From positions 4,694,269 to 4,758,268 of the forward strand of contig JAQFVV010012423.1 in NCBI GenBank assembly GCA_028023455.1: a stretch of 64,000 nucleotides of DNA, in the 5' to 3' direction. The notes below the pieces were generated by a model. It searched no databases, was not told where the DNA came from, and worked only from the letters and a program-made list of their open reading frames with translations. A program made the position numbers and the translations under genes. Shown in pieces: positions 47,488 to 64,000 of the stretch. Position 1 is the stretch's first letter; each line of letters opens with the position of its first letter. The DNA is from Epiperipatus broadwayi. Taxonomy: Eukaryota > Onychophora > Udeonychophora > Euonychophora > Peripatidae.

Positions 47488-49292
47488 ATGTGATGTGATG
47501 TGATGTATTATGGCTTCTCCTTAAATGAAGTCAAGAATATCTCAGCAATTATGCCCAGATAAACCTATTAGCCACTTTATTTTACATTCCTCACTCTAAA
47601 TTTACCCATAATCTGCTCTATCCCATTTTCACATTATAATATTTGTCAACTCTATAACCTTTATATCTAAATCCCCCTTACTTTTTTCCAAACCCAGCAT
47701 AAAAACCAATAATTCACTTTCTGTATAATCACTCTTTTCATATTTATTTTTCCACAAATTCATTATATGTACTCTTTCTGTTTTCAAACATTTACATTCA
47801 ATTAACAAATGCCTAATATTTTCTATTTCTTCCTTACATAATTTACAAAATAAATCACCCATATTTTTCCATTTAAATGTATATTCTTCTGTAGCTAAAG
47901 ATCCCATTTGAGCCTTAAACAATAAACTACTTTCCTTACTATTATCATATATTAACTCACACCTAATATTCTGTTTATTTCTATATATATTTAAACTCTT
48001 TTTACTCTCCATACTTTTCTCCATCTCTCTAACTTCCTAGTATTATTAATAAATTTATTCTTTTATCCCATTCCTTACTACTATAACACTCAATAATCCT
48101 CTTAACACAATTATTCCATCTTTTGTATAAATATACTGATATAAATTCTTTATCCAAATCTTTCACATACCGCATTACCTTTTTCACCCATCTCGTTATC
48201 TGCCCTTTACTCATAACCCAATTAAATACTATTTTAGCTATTATTTTATTATCCATAAATTGCAATCTAGCAAACATTTTCATTTTACTTTTTACATCTC
48301 TCATATGAAAACTTGACCATTCCATACTTCTGCATCCAATGCATGTCCTCCTACTTTCCTTTGAGCTTTTACTAAGTAATCTAATATCTTTTTACTAACA
48401 TATAATGCATCATTACCATATGTTAACCCTGCTACTGCAATTCCTTTCCATATAATTCTAACTACATCATATTTATTATATGAAAACACTGTTAATTTCT
48501 TTATCAATCCCTTTCTTTTCTTTTCTTCATTTATCAATTTTTTTCTCCCATTCATCCAAATAATTTTTCTGATTACTTAAAATAATTCCCAAATAACTAT
48601 ATCTATTCACCACACTTAACTTAATATCTCCCAATAAAAATTCTACATCTTCTCTTTCCCCAGTATTAACCATCATCTTCACTAAATTTAATCCCCATCT
48701 CTTTACCCACCTTTGCACAGATCCTCAACATATCTTCCATATCTTCTCTTTTTTCTGCACACAAAAATATATCATCTGCAAAAAAAAGACCTGATAAAAT
48801 ATATACTCCCTTACTACCAATAAACGATATCTCTATCCCTCTTCCTAATCTTTCTATTGCTCTTTCCATTTCACTCAAATACAACACAAACAAAATAGGT
48901 GACATAGGATATCCTTGCCTTAGTCCCACACCATTTTAACTTTAATTGATTCTATATTTTCTAATTGATATATATAATAATTAGTTTCATATAATTTCTT
49001 AATAATATCAACTAAAGCTTCATCCATTCCCAAATTTGCTAAACTTATCCATAATCTATTTCTATTTACTCTATCATATGCCTTCTCTATATCTATAAAA
49101 CTAATATATAACCATTTACCTGCATTCCTACTCATATCCATAAGTTGTGTAACTACAAATAAACTATCTCCTATATGCCTATCTAATCTAAAACCTCCTT
49201 GCATTTTCCCCACTACATTATTCCCTTCCATCCATTTTACAACTTTACTAGCCAACATATACGAGTAAACTTTATATAAAACTGATGTTACC
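47488..49292 (-). pseudogene. Non-LTR retrotransposon ORF2 (RT to zinc finger), best-preserved LINE
   Basis: Six minus-strand frames follow one another with short overlaps and read as one ORF2. Order: LVTSVLYKVYSYMLA at the start, GKMQGGFRLDRH, SFIDIEKAYDRVNRNRLW (RT box A with its Asp), GLRQGYPMSPILFVLY (~48890-48930), FFADDIFLC (catalytic box, ~48768-48785), a VNRYSYLGIILS motif, GLTYGNDALYVSKK, and a C-terminal C-x2-C-x8-H-x4-C finger (CKLC...H...C, ~47793-47847). Catalytic residues look intact; damage is mainly frameshifts at ~48925, 48690, 48540, 48313 and 48027. The 3' end carries a TGATG repeat tail (47490-47506). The 5' end is cut off at foldback C3; the endonuclease is missing. Confidence 0.9.
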
Positions 49293-49576
49293 AAGTGCAA
49301 GTTTTTGTAATCAATGGATGCAGGAAGGTTTGTGCATAAAATTCCTATCTAGCACCTACTCATCCAACATCCCAGTCTAGTTTCTGGAGGATTGCATTAA
49401 ATCCTAAAATCTCGGTGTAGTGCATTCAAATCCAATACTTTTCACTGATAAAAGCCACAAGCTAGACACTAGTCTGGATATGTTGGATGACTAGGCACTA
49501 AATAGATATTTTTGTGGTAAGCTTCCTACATCCATTTATTATGAAAGTTGGCACTTGGTGGCACTACTATATAGAG
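49293..49576. mobile_element. Foldback element C3, abutting the LINE
   Basis: Both arms of the C family, shortened to ~140 bp each: CCAAGTGCAAG, AATCAATGGATGCAGGAAG and CACCTACTCATCCAACAT on the left; complements ending GCACTTGGTGG on the right. The LINE ORF2 ends exactly where C3 begins, which suggests C3 inserted into or truncated the LINE, or the LINE copy was cut at that point by recombination. Confidence 0.8.
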
Positions 49577-50014
49577 AGTTTGATATTCTTATTTACATGT
49601 GTTTATTACTTCTGACACAAAGCAATAATAATGAGTTCTGTTTTTTTTTTTAAAAATTCAATAAAATTATAGTAAAATTTCTTTTGCTAGCATTATACGA
49701 TATATAGTAATTTCAATAACAATTGTTTTATTACCATAATTTTTATTACAACTCTAATATGTAAAGTTACAATATATAAAAGTTGAAAAAATAATAGGAC
49801 TTTTCTTAAATAATTCAAAGGAGTTTATAATTGCAATTTATCAGTATATATAAATTGAGAAACAGATTAAATGATTAATGAATAAAATTTCTGTAGTGTA
49901 ACTTTGACTACACCACTCTTGTGTAAGTTAGGGACTGGTTTTTATCTATTTTCAAAACTTTATGAAGGGATGAAATCATAAACATATGACCAAAAACATG
50001 TGAAAAATATCTAT
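49577..50014. other. AT-rich spacer
   Basis: Nothing recognised. Confidence 0.35.
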
Positions 50015-50117
50015 AATCTACAAGATCCACATTTAATGCTGAACCAGCATTCATCAATTGGTCCCGATCACAATCTCTTACACATATCTTTATTATTGTT
50101 CAATAGATAGATCAATT

Positions 50118-51863
<1,746 letters not shown>

Positions 51864-51865
51864 CG

Positions 51866-52023
51866 TTATAGTTTAATTGATAAGTGTCACACTCACTGCC
51901 CTTGCAACATTGTCACAAATCATTTAATAGAAGTACATTAATATTTTTTATTAATCATTCATCAGACTAGAGATTGTCCACTCATGAGGCAGTAAGTTTG
52001 ACACTTATCAATTATACTATAGT
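51866..52023. mobile_element. Small terminal-inverted-repeat element N
   Basis: TIRs of ~33 bp: left TATAGTTTAATTGATAAGTG...ACTGCC, right GGCAGT...CACTTATCAATTATAC. The middle is ~90 bp. It lies between the GATA array and the right arm of A6, so it is nested. The ends look tRNA A-box-like (TAGTTTAATTGATA), which is only suggestive. Confidence 0.75.
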
Positions 52024-52029
52024 AATTGG

Positions 52030-52030
<1 letters not shown>

Positions 52031-52067
<37 letters not shown>
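52031..52067. repeat. (TA)n microsatellite
   Basis: About 18 TA units between element N and the right arm of A6. Confidence 0.95.
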
Positions 52068-52069
<2 letters not shown>

Positions 52070-52180
52070 AACAATAATAAAGATATGTGTAAGAGATTGT
52101 AATCTAAGCCGAATAATGAGTTCTGGTTCATCATGAAATGTGTATCTTGGGGATCATTCTTTTTTTTTCATGTCTTTGAA

Positions 52181-54394
<2,214 letters not shown>

Positions 54395-55351
54395 TATGTA
54401 GAAAAAGGATATACTCCCAGCACTAAGATATTATACGTTAAGAGTATGTCACTGATTTCAAAAATGAACGTTTATACCATCCACTAATTTAGCAACATGG
54501 TCTAATTGAGTTCCTTTTTAAAAAAAAAAAACTGCTTCAGTCGAAATGCATCAGCTTTGATTTTAACATGAAAATTAATGATGTCTGAAGAAATAAATGT
54601 TCTTGAATCGATTTTGTCAACTGTCATATGCTCTTTTGAAAAAAAAAATGATTTAATTTTTTTCAGTTTTATTATATACTAAAGAAGATTATTTTAATCA
54701 ACCATTTAGTTAATTTAACCAGCTGAATAATAATTCCAAGTTTTAATCTTTATCATATTTGAAAACTATCTACATCTAACCGACATAGTAAATACATTTA
54801 ATTAATGACTTCTACTTATTAAGAGTGCCTATCTTAAGATGATATGCTATTTTAAATATACACTTCAGCTGAATATTTTCCCTGAATCTAAGAAGAAACG
54901 GATAAACTCTCTAACAATAAAGGTGCATCTTAAAATAATTTGTCATTTCTTAGAAAGCTAATTATTTCCTTTAGATATTTTTTTGATTTGCTTAAATTAT
55001 ATATCAGCTTGTTGTGTTTATTCAATTGCATCAAAGGCAATTGCATCAAACTATTGTACAGTTGCATTAAAATTGAAAATTAAATTAAATATAAATAATG
55101 AACTGTCTCTAAACAAAAGTTTTTTTTTGTTCAAGAATAACAATATTAGGCATATGTAGTAAGATATAGTATTGGATAGTGTGAAGATGATTCGTTGAGT
55201 TATTTAAAAAGAATAGATTTTTTTGGAATGAAATGCACTAAAATTTTGTTTTCCAAATCTGATAGAATGAAACTATTCATGATGAGTGATATTTTTCAAT
55301 ACCTCATAACAAAATATTTAGATATTTTATTTATAATGAAATTTAGTATAA
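54395..55351. other. AT-rich stretch without a gene
   Basis: Nothing recognised. A short tandem CAATTGCATCAAA pair lies near 55025-55050. Confidence 0.3.
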
Positions 55352-55790
55352 TATATATAGGGGTTTGAACTCTGACTTTCACATGACCCTCAACCATCCA
55401 TGCTATCTCATATTGCTGATACACTTGATCACACATATGTCAAAAAGATAAATAATCACCAATAAATGTATTATGTGCTAAACTAGCACTTGTTAGCTGG
55501 TCCATATTATCATCTCCACACATACAAACAATCAAAGCTCAGCTTTTATTAAGATAGCCCATCTTCACACTTTAATAGACAGTCTTCAAATCAATCTACC
55601 CCACATTCTTCAGCCATCCATTTTCATTGAAAATCTGATGATGGAGTGCTCAAAGCCACTTTAGTGCCAACCTTCTCATCCTACCCATGCTGACCACAAG
55701 TGGTTGAGGGTCATGTAAAAGTCTGAGTTCAAACCCCCGATATATTACATATAGAAATGCAGATATGAAAAAACCTGTACTATAAAAAAA
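55352..55790. mobile_element. Foldback family A, copy A4
   Basis: The left arm and middle are complete (GGGTTTGAACTCTGACTTTC, ATAATCACCAATAAATGTA, TTAGCTGGTCCATATTATC, CACTTTAATAGACAGTC). On the right only the outer ~45 bp of the arm remain (GGTTGAGGGTCATG, GTCTGAGTTCAAACCCC), so most of the right arm is deleted. Both outer ends abut TATATA-rich DNA. Confidence 0.8.
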
Positions 55791-58700
55791 ATCATATTTT
55801 ATAATATAGATATTAAATTTGTATATAAAATTTCTTTAATTTTTTATATATGGACTAAAATAGATTGAATATTAATTTATTAAGTAATCAAATATAATTA
55901 AAGTTTTTTTTAATTTTACCTTGGTATGTAAACAGTGAGGAGGGAGATATGCTCCATTGTAAAAAATGTCAAAACAAATAATTTAATTGCAGATTTTTTT
56001 GTATTTCATGAATTTTTAATTGTATTGAAAATTAAGGATCAAGGATCTTATAAACCCAGTTGAAAAGATAAGACATGGAATTTAAATAATAAAAGAGAAA
56101 ATAATTGTGCTGCAGTTTTCTTTGTAAATCTTAGTAAAAATGGAACATGTAGTTATAAATTCAACAAACAGAAAGTTAAGTGAAAGATTGAAGGAGGCAT
56201 TCTGCAAAACTATAAAAACAAATTTATTTGTAAATTTAGGATTCTTTTTGTTTATATAATAGAAGATTTATCAATGTAATCTGGCTAAGGAAAACCATGA
56301 TTTCTCCTGGTAATTATTTTACCATAACCGTATCTATGTATGCTGTGTTGCATAAGCCGAGTCATCACCCAAAATGTGAGAATCAACTGCTAACTAGCTG
56401 AAGCAGTTCATCTTTGATAAAGTAAACTTTTATCACTTTATTACATATACATAAAACTATGAACAACAAATTACAGATAATGGCAGAATCTCTTCCAGAA
56501 ATGCTTGTAAGCTTATCAACTTTACTCCTGAATTGACAGTGATCAATGCTAGTATTTTATGTTGGATTTCTTCACAGGAATAGTGCATTAAGTTTTGAAC
56601 TGGATAATTATGAACTACTTTACAAATATGTAATTAGACGCATTATTTGTTTAAAATGTGAACTGTTAGGGAAATAACATTAGAAGCAAGGTAGTATATT
56701 ACAAATGTAATTTAATTTTAATTAAGTTACAATGTGTAATGTTTTTATGTTCATGATGTTATGTGTATTTATGCTATCATTTATAATATAACCTAGTGAA
56801 TCTTGGTTTGGTCTATTCCTTGCAGGCTGATTTTATAAGAGTTATTTGACATTGAGGTAAATGTTAAATTTTCTATTGATGTGATTTTGAAGAGGATGGG
56901 ATTTTGAAGATTTCATTTTTTCCTAATTAACAAAGACTGAAGGAAATTATTTTATAATTATTATTATTTGCCAACTTTGTTATGTGTGTGAAGGCCATCC
57001 TCTAGGCTGAATTAGAAATGGAGCATGTTTACAATAATGTGTCTACTAATGCCTACATTTAGATTACTCTAGTACACTCACTTGTATCCTGGAGTCATCC
57101 TTTATTGAGTGGTAATTCAGGAGGTTCCTGTTAAATTATTGTATCAATTATCTGAAAGAATTTCATATCCATCTTTTGAGTGTATATATTAATAGTTATT
57201 TAGAATAGGATTTAGTTAAATACTGATTTTTGAAGATTTTGGTGAGGAGGTAGGAAGTTAGTGGAATAGGGATTTAATCCACTTAATAATACATCTGAAT
57301 TTTATAATATTTTTCAGTAATTCACTCCCTAGTGAAAATTTTCACAAGCTTTATATTGAAAATGTATACTTTTTTACATACAGCATAATAAAAATTTTAG
57401 TTGGAAAAAAATTCCATAGATGACAAGAACATCAAAAATTCAGCAAAGATAATAGAGATTTTGCTTTGTCTTCTAACCACTTTGACAACTGGATCTTTTA
57501 TAGTGTGACATTTTTTTGACATCACCATTTTTTATGACATTTCTTACAGAAAATGGTTTTAATAATCAAAAACATGTTTATTTGCAATTGTTACAATTCT
57601 GGATAGTTTTAATCCAATAATTTATACAATAATTACTGAAAATCAATAAAATAGATTATTAATAATTTATTTTGAATGGAAATATTTTATTTTGAAAAAT
57701 AGAATTTTATATTATTGGGCAATGCAAATATACCTTGTAACTATTTACAAGTTTAGCTTCCTACATAATCAGTCTAATTATAATGATGAATATGAAATTT
57801 CATAATTTTGTAATAAATATTGAAAAAAAATTAAACCTTTAAAGCATAATTCATTAGATATAAGAGAAATAAATAAATATTCATTCAGATTTTTTTTAAA
57901 AAAAAAAGACAAATAATGAAGATTTTGTTGATTTTAAAAGCAAAATAATCTTTCTAAAAATTATGAGGGAATAAGCTTTTTGTTTTGATTATGATCTCGT
58001 TTCTTTAACATTTTTAAATATAAAATGTGAATATTCAGAATTTATATCAGTAGTAAGTAAAAATATATATCAAATAAATTTAAATTTATTATTTTCTGAT
58101 AAGTGATAATTGTTTAATCTTAAACTTAATGTTCAATGTTTACAGTAACTGAGAACAAAGGATATCGACAACTTGCAAGAAGGTTAATATTATGGATCAG
58201 ACAGATTCATTGGATCATATTTAAATGGAAAGTAATAAAAAGATTTTATTATTGTTTATTTCTTACATTATGAATTTTAATTTGTTAGTGTTTTAAAAAT
58301 ACATTTTATTATTTCAATAGTATTACTATTTTATTATCAAAGTTTAGTCTATTTTAAGTTAATAATAAAGATATTTATCCCTGGTAGATGTTCATGTACC
58401 TCAACAATTAGTTTATTATTGTGTATATGACTGCTCAACAAATAAATTATGACCAGTATATTTGAAATGTTTAACAAAATTATTTTTTCTTGCCTGGTAT
58501 CATGTTACAACCTGGTGATACCTTATAATGGTCATAATGTTATTGTACATGTCAACTTATACCATAACAATATCTTCATTATGTAATATATAATTTTGAT
58601 AAGTGAAGTCTGTATCTATGATTGAAAACAGAGCTCCAAAGCCTATTATTATAAAAACCTATCTCCATCAAAACACAATTATAGGTGCGCTGAATATGAT

Positions 58701-59228
58701 GCTAATCTGAAGTTTTACCTTTCATAAAACACTAATGGAAAAGAAAATATTTTAAAAATTCTGCACAATATTACAATTTTAGGTAGAAATTTAAAATATC
58801 AATAAGACTGGAAGATGTGATAAAATTAAAAAAAAAGTTTTTAATTACATGATCATTAGCCTAACATATGCTTATAACAAAAAAAGTAAGCTATCTTTAC
58901 CAGTAAAAGTTAGTAATGTACTAAATACATCAGCAATTTCAATAAAACAATCTAAAATTATATATAGAAACTTCATCCAAACAATGTTAAAACATCAACA
59001 TAAAAGTTCAAAAGTTGTTTAATTAAACTAATAAATAAATAAAAATAATAGAAATAATTTTATTTAATAAAGTTTAAATTAATAATTATTTTTTTTCTTA
59101 ATATTTTTTCTCTCACTGAATGATTAAAATTTTAGAATATGTATATAAACTTGTAATTACCATGGTTTAATGTATATATAATTAAGAGAAATCCCCTTAC
59201 ACTACAAATAAATTATACTATACTTGCT
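55791..59228. other. AT-rich stretch without a confident gene
   Basis: No recognised gene. An exon-like stretch at 58146-58231 is discussed among the findings. Confidence 0.3.
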
Positions 59229-59372
59229 GACAAAAGATCAAGAATTGAATAGATCCATGTATTCTTTAAGCTTTTGGTGTTTACAAGCTTATCTTCATTA
59301 AGAATAAACTTATAAACATCAAAAGCTTAAAGAATAAGTAGATCCATTTTATTTTTGATCATTTTTGTATAA
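59229..59372. mobile_element. Foldback element L
   Basis: Inverted arms of ~65 bp: TAGATCCATGTATTCTTTAAG and CTTTTGGTGTTTACAAGC pair with their near-complements at 59295-59350; the loop is ~10 bp. Confidence 0.75.
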
Positions 59373-60548
59373 AGATTATTTATTCACAGCTTGAAATAGT
59401 CTTTTAATTAAATATTTAATAAATGAAGATTTCACAATATTATACTTTAAAAATCTTCAGCCACATTTTTATTTAAAAAGCAGTCAATCAAGATTATCTA
59501 TCTGTCACTGTAAAATAGAGTATACTGATAGCATATAAATAATAGTATTATATTATTGAAAATAACAATAGGGTTGTCAATTTAAACCCGGATTTCAAGG
59601 CAAAAAATCAACAACTAACAATAAACTTTAAAAAATAATTGCTGAATTAAAATTAAAGAAGACATTGAATCATTTGCTAAGATCAAAATCTTATCAAATT
59701 AGTGATTGATACATTTTTATATGATAATATTTTTTTAGTAGAAAAAGTAATTTGATAATTCTTTTAATAAAGAGATAATACCTTAAAACTTACTTTTTCA
59801 AATAACTCGTTTTGAATTGACTTAAAAAAATAACCCATGTTTTTTGTAATGTTGAATAAAAAGGCTGCATTTCTAATATAGAATGTCTGAAGAAGTTTTA
59901 AAATATAGTATTAATATGTTAATTTTTAAATGTGATTTTTTTAAATATATATATACATCATGAAGTTGTCTCATCTGAACTAAAGAATGTTTTTATTGTC
60001 TCAAAATATAAAAAGATTACAGTTAACTAATTGTCTAAAATATAATGGATAACTCTATAAAAATGCACTTCTAAAGTTTTTTTATTGAATAGATTGTTGC
60101 CAGTTACTGACATAAAATACCAGAGGCACTGTAAGTTTAGAAAAGCATAAATAGAATAGATATGTTTTTTGCTGACTGAGAAATATTAAAAATATAATTA
60201 GAATAAGATATATAAATTACTTTCAAGAATATTTGACTTAATTGATCCAGAGAATTTACAATGTTAAAAAATGGCTGATATGGTTATTTACATTAATCAC
60301 CAAACTGGAAGCAATAGACACGGAAACAATAAAAAAAATTGAGGAATTTGAATTAAATTCGTGTTAAACATCTTTATTTATCAGTGTTATACAATTAGTC
60401 TTTGGAATCATTTATATGCTGCTTTCTGAGTATTCTTGAAATGCAATTTAATTTTGGTATGGAAATTGTAATTTAACCTGATTAAAAGGATATAAGCCAA
60501 CAAGTTCAGCATTTTTTTGGCTTCTTCATATACAAAGATTAATAACTG
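59373..60548. other. AT-rich stretch without a gene
   Basis: Nothing recognised. Confidence 0.3.
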
Positions 60549-60777
60549 TTTGTATTTTTATATTGGACTGTTTCCATGATCTAATTAATATATGTATTGA
60601 ATATCTTTAGAAAAATTTAATTTTATTTAAATATTCCAAATACATTCAGCTGTTAGTAATAGCACATCAAACAGATTAACAGTTGAATGTATTTGAAATA
60701 TTTAAATAAAGTTAATTTTTTCTAAAGACATTCAATATATATATATATATATATATATATTGAATGTCTTTCATCTA

Positions 60778-60812
<35 letters not shown>

Positions 60813-60848
60813 TTAGATGATGGAAATAGTCCAATATAAAAATACAAC
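60549..60848. mobile_element. Nested foldback element M with two (TA)n arrays
   Basis: Outer arms (TGTATTTTTATATTGGACTG at 60551 and its complement at ~60830-60847) enclose an inner hairpin with ~65-bp arms (about 60589-60651 and 60669-60740, ATTCAGCTGTTAGT loop side). Two long (TA)n runs at ~60737-60762 and ~60781-60808 separate a CATTCAATATA / TATATTGAATGTC pair. The structure can fold in several alternative ways. Confidence 0.75.
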
Positions 60849-62895
60849 TAGAATACCATCATCACAAACCTTCAAGAAAACACTAATAACTGTTCTTTTC
60901 CAGGTCTAAGATTTAGAATATTCATTAATTTGCCACTGCAGTTTATTATCATAAAACCAAACTTTCCTCTTATATGTAAATATTTTTTATGTAATTTCTG
61001 AAACAGTTGAACTTTTTTGTAGCTTTGCTTACCAATTAATACTTTCATTTGTTTGGATCGTCATGAATTTAAGATATTGGATTTTTTTAATACATCATTT
61101 ATAAATATTTTATGTTTGTTTTTGCTTCTCATAATGCCTTATTTCTGTAGAAAATTTACTGGTATATTACTATATTTGGATATTTGTCTAGCAATTTCTA
61201 TTATTGTATCAGTTTACTTCTTACTGAAGTTTTCATGATTGAATAAGGTTGAAAGTTTGTGATTTTTGTTAATATTTTTAAATGAAGTTCGAGCTTAATT
61301 AAATTAATTGGAGTATTTCTGGATATTTTTTGTCATTCTAGTTTTGCATTGGCACCAATTACTATATGTGTTCCCTCTAATTAAGCATATTATGGGCTTT
61401 AAATATGTTTCCATTAGTTAAAACTTGTTCAACTTATCTGTACTTTTATTTAATGCTTCAAGATCATTTTCTGCTTTGGATTTTTTCAAAATAAGAAATT
61501 TATGAAATACAGGGTTTTTTTCCTGCAATTTTTACTAGACTATGTATTATCTTCATTTTTGTCTTCTTAATCTAATTTATCTCCAACACTTTTATCATTC
61601 AATCAATTTTCAATTTTAACCTAATGAACTTTCTATATCAATTTTAAAATGTTTTTTTTAATCTGATCAAACTTACTGATTTTTAGTCCAATATTTAATA
61701 TCATGGTTAAACTTATATAATTGAAGTTTTTTATTGTCTTCTATCTTGAGCAATGTTATTCCAAGAAAAGAAATCACTACTTCTTTAGAGGGTCTCTGAG
61801 ATAATAGTAATAAATATAATCATTATAGGTCTCTGTCATAAAACAATATATTCAATAGCATCACATGTCCAATTAATGAAGATTATACAATAATAGATTC
61901 TGATGTATTTCATTCAATAAACTGAAAAACACATTGAATGTTTAAAGACGATGCTCTATATAGAAATAATATAATAATAATTAAATAATACAATAAAATT
62001 ATATTTAAGAAAATTTAATATAATAGAAAAAAAATGTTAATTCTCGGAAAAGCTAAAGCATAGAAAAACGAACATATATATATATGTAATGAAATGATTG
62101 AAAGGAATGAGCTTCAATAATACACCCGCAATAATTTTCAAGTGAACGACATATAGAGCTATAAATATCGAACAATGATCCACTAAGTGAGAATTGACTC
62201 CCTTTATTATATATATATATTGTATTGATTAATAATGTAAATTCTATTAAAAACTTATATGTGGATTGATTTTTTTTTTTTTTAACAAATGCGATTTATT
62301 TATATTAATTTAAAAATTTACAACTAATTTATTAAATGAAAATACCAATAATGAAATACATTCATTCTGACAACTAAAGATTTTGTTTGTTTGATTAATT
62401 TTAGCAGGGATCAATACCAACTGGTGATTTATATTTTACAAATAATAAGAAAAGGAAATTATATGTTGAACAATTTATAATATTACATTTTATATACGCG
62501 TGAAATTGACAAATGGTAATTTTTCATTTTGTCACACAGTTATTTTATCGGTAACGACTTTAAATATGTTTTAATAAGTTTTGTTTGTTATTGGATTTTT
62601 TTTTGTTGGTTTTTTAAAACAATTTTTTTTCTTATTGTTATTTTTTTTTACAATTTTTTCCAATAATTTATCAGCTATCTCTATCTTTACGCTTATACAC
62701 ATATATCTGCAATGATAATGGGCACTTATATTGAAAAAATATCATCTATATTTTAAACTTCATTATAGCATTAGCTTTTAACTATAGTAAAAGTCTTTGT
62801 TACTAAAATTTGCTAATGTATGTTAGAGAAATATTCCAACTTTAATACAAACTCTTTTTCTTTCTATGTATTGATATATCACTATTATATATATA
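60849..62895. other. AT-rich stretch without a gene
   Basis: A 61-codon plus frame at 61053-61238 is hydrophobic but AT-driven and unassigned. Short TA runs occur near 62070-62085 and 62200-62220. Confidence 0.3.
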
Positions 62896-63240
62896 CCTAC
62901 CTATCTATCTATCTATATATATATATATAACAATAAAAATAATAAATATAATGATAATTAACTATTATATATAGTCTTTCAATCCGGATAGTCTTTAATT
63001 AACGAAGATTTTATATGTATTATATATAAAACTGTCTGTCTCTCTGTGAATCGCTTCACTGTGTATCTGTCTTTTAATCAAATTGTATATTTTACTATAT
63101 GTTTTTCTCTTTATAAATTAATTTATCTATCTATCTTTTAGCTATCTGAGTATTTATTCTTAAATCTCTCTAAATGCTTACTTGTCTATCTGCCTATATC
63201 TACCACTTTTTTCTGTTTTTTTCTCTCGGTGTGTGTCTTT
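62896..63240 (-). repeat. Degenerate CTAT/CTGT-rich stretch
   Basis: (CTAT)n at ~62902-62918 and scattered CTGTCT, CTATCT, CTGCCTAT motifs look like a decayed GATA/GACA array on the opposite strand, facing the pure array that follows. Confidence 0.5.
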
Positions 63241-63271
63241 CACTATAAATATATAGAGAAATCGATTAAGT

Positions 63272-63904
<633 letters not shown>

Positions 63905-64000
63905 TGATTTTATTCTTTCAGTTAAAAATAAATTGTTAAATGAAGTAATTAATATTAATTATTAATATCTCATTAAATAAAATCATTTTAATTTTTTTTA

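Overview
The window is AT-rich eukaryotic DNA, by eye roughly three-quarters A+T. Long (TA)n, (ATT)n, (GATA)n and (GACA)n microsatellites run through it, together with decayed non-LTR retrotransposons, a Penelope-like fragment, a solo LTR, a tRNA-derived SINE and many foldback (long inverted repeat) elements. This repeat mixture points to an invertebrate metazoan genome. I cannot name the phylum from sequence alone. I found no convincing intact host gene, tRNA, rRNA, CRISPR array, operon or bacterial feature, so the window is best read as an intergenic or intronic repeat landscape. Nearly all longer open frames are chance frames, microsatellite translations, or pieces of retrotransposons.

Layout. 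0-4 kb: unassigned AT-rich DNA with two foldback elements (2.24-2.50 and 3.71-3.94 kb). 4.0-7.1 kb: one RTE-clade LINE whose 3' half lies on the minus strand and whose 5' half (endonuclease plus start of RT) lies on the plus strand; this is best explained by 5' inversion during insertion (twin priming). 7.4-10.4 kb: cluster of foldback families A, B and F, with two B copies in opposite orientation around an A copy. 11.9-12.6 kb: large foldback C1. 14.6-14.8 kb: in-frame 66-bp minisatellite. 16.4-17.1 kb: second RTE remnant. 18.4-19.8 kb: foldbacks C2, G, H. 19.98-20.62 kb: solo LTR with a perfect 5-bp target duplication. 21.97-22.35 kb: family B relic with a duplicated end. 24.70-24.89 kb: foldback I. 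25.9-26.8 kb: 3' end of a LINE with a poly-A tail. 27.5-29.0 kb: foldbacks A2, A3 and the almost perfect palindrome J. 29.2-29.6 kb: RTE RT fragment. 35.0-36.8 kb: satellite of about 250-bp units split by a GC-richer insertion. 37.2-37.5 kb: foldback K. 40.9-45.4 kb: several LINE remnants, an (ATT)n array and a Penelope-like GIY-YIG fragment. 45.63-45.76 kb: SINE with 14-bp target duplications. 47.5-49.3 kb: the best-preserved LINE, broken mainly by frameshifts and cut by foldback C3. 50.0-52.2 kb: a family A foldback whose loop holds 1.7 kb of pure GATA/GACA/GATA repeat plus a small nested element. 54-64 kb: (AAT)n array, foldbacks A4, L, M, and a second long GATA array at the end.

Nothing here behaves as a pathway. 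The elements interact only by nesting and interrupting one another. The most informative items are the inverted RTE, the solo LTR, the SINE, the hairpin-forming elements, and the GATA/GACA expansion inside a foldback element. I see no evidence for a new defence or enzymatic system.
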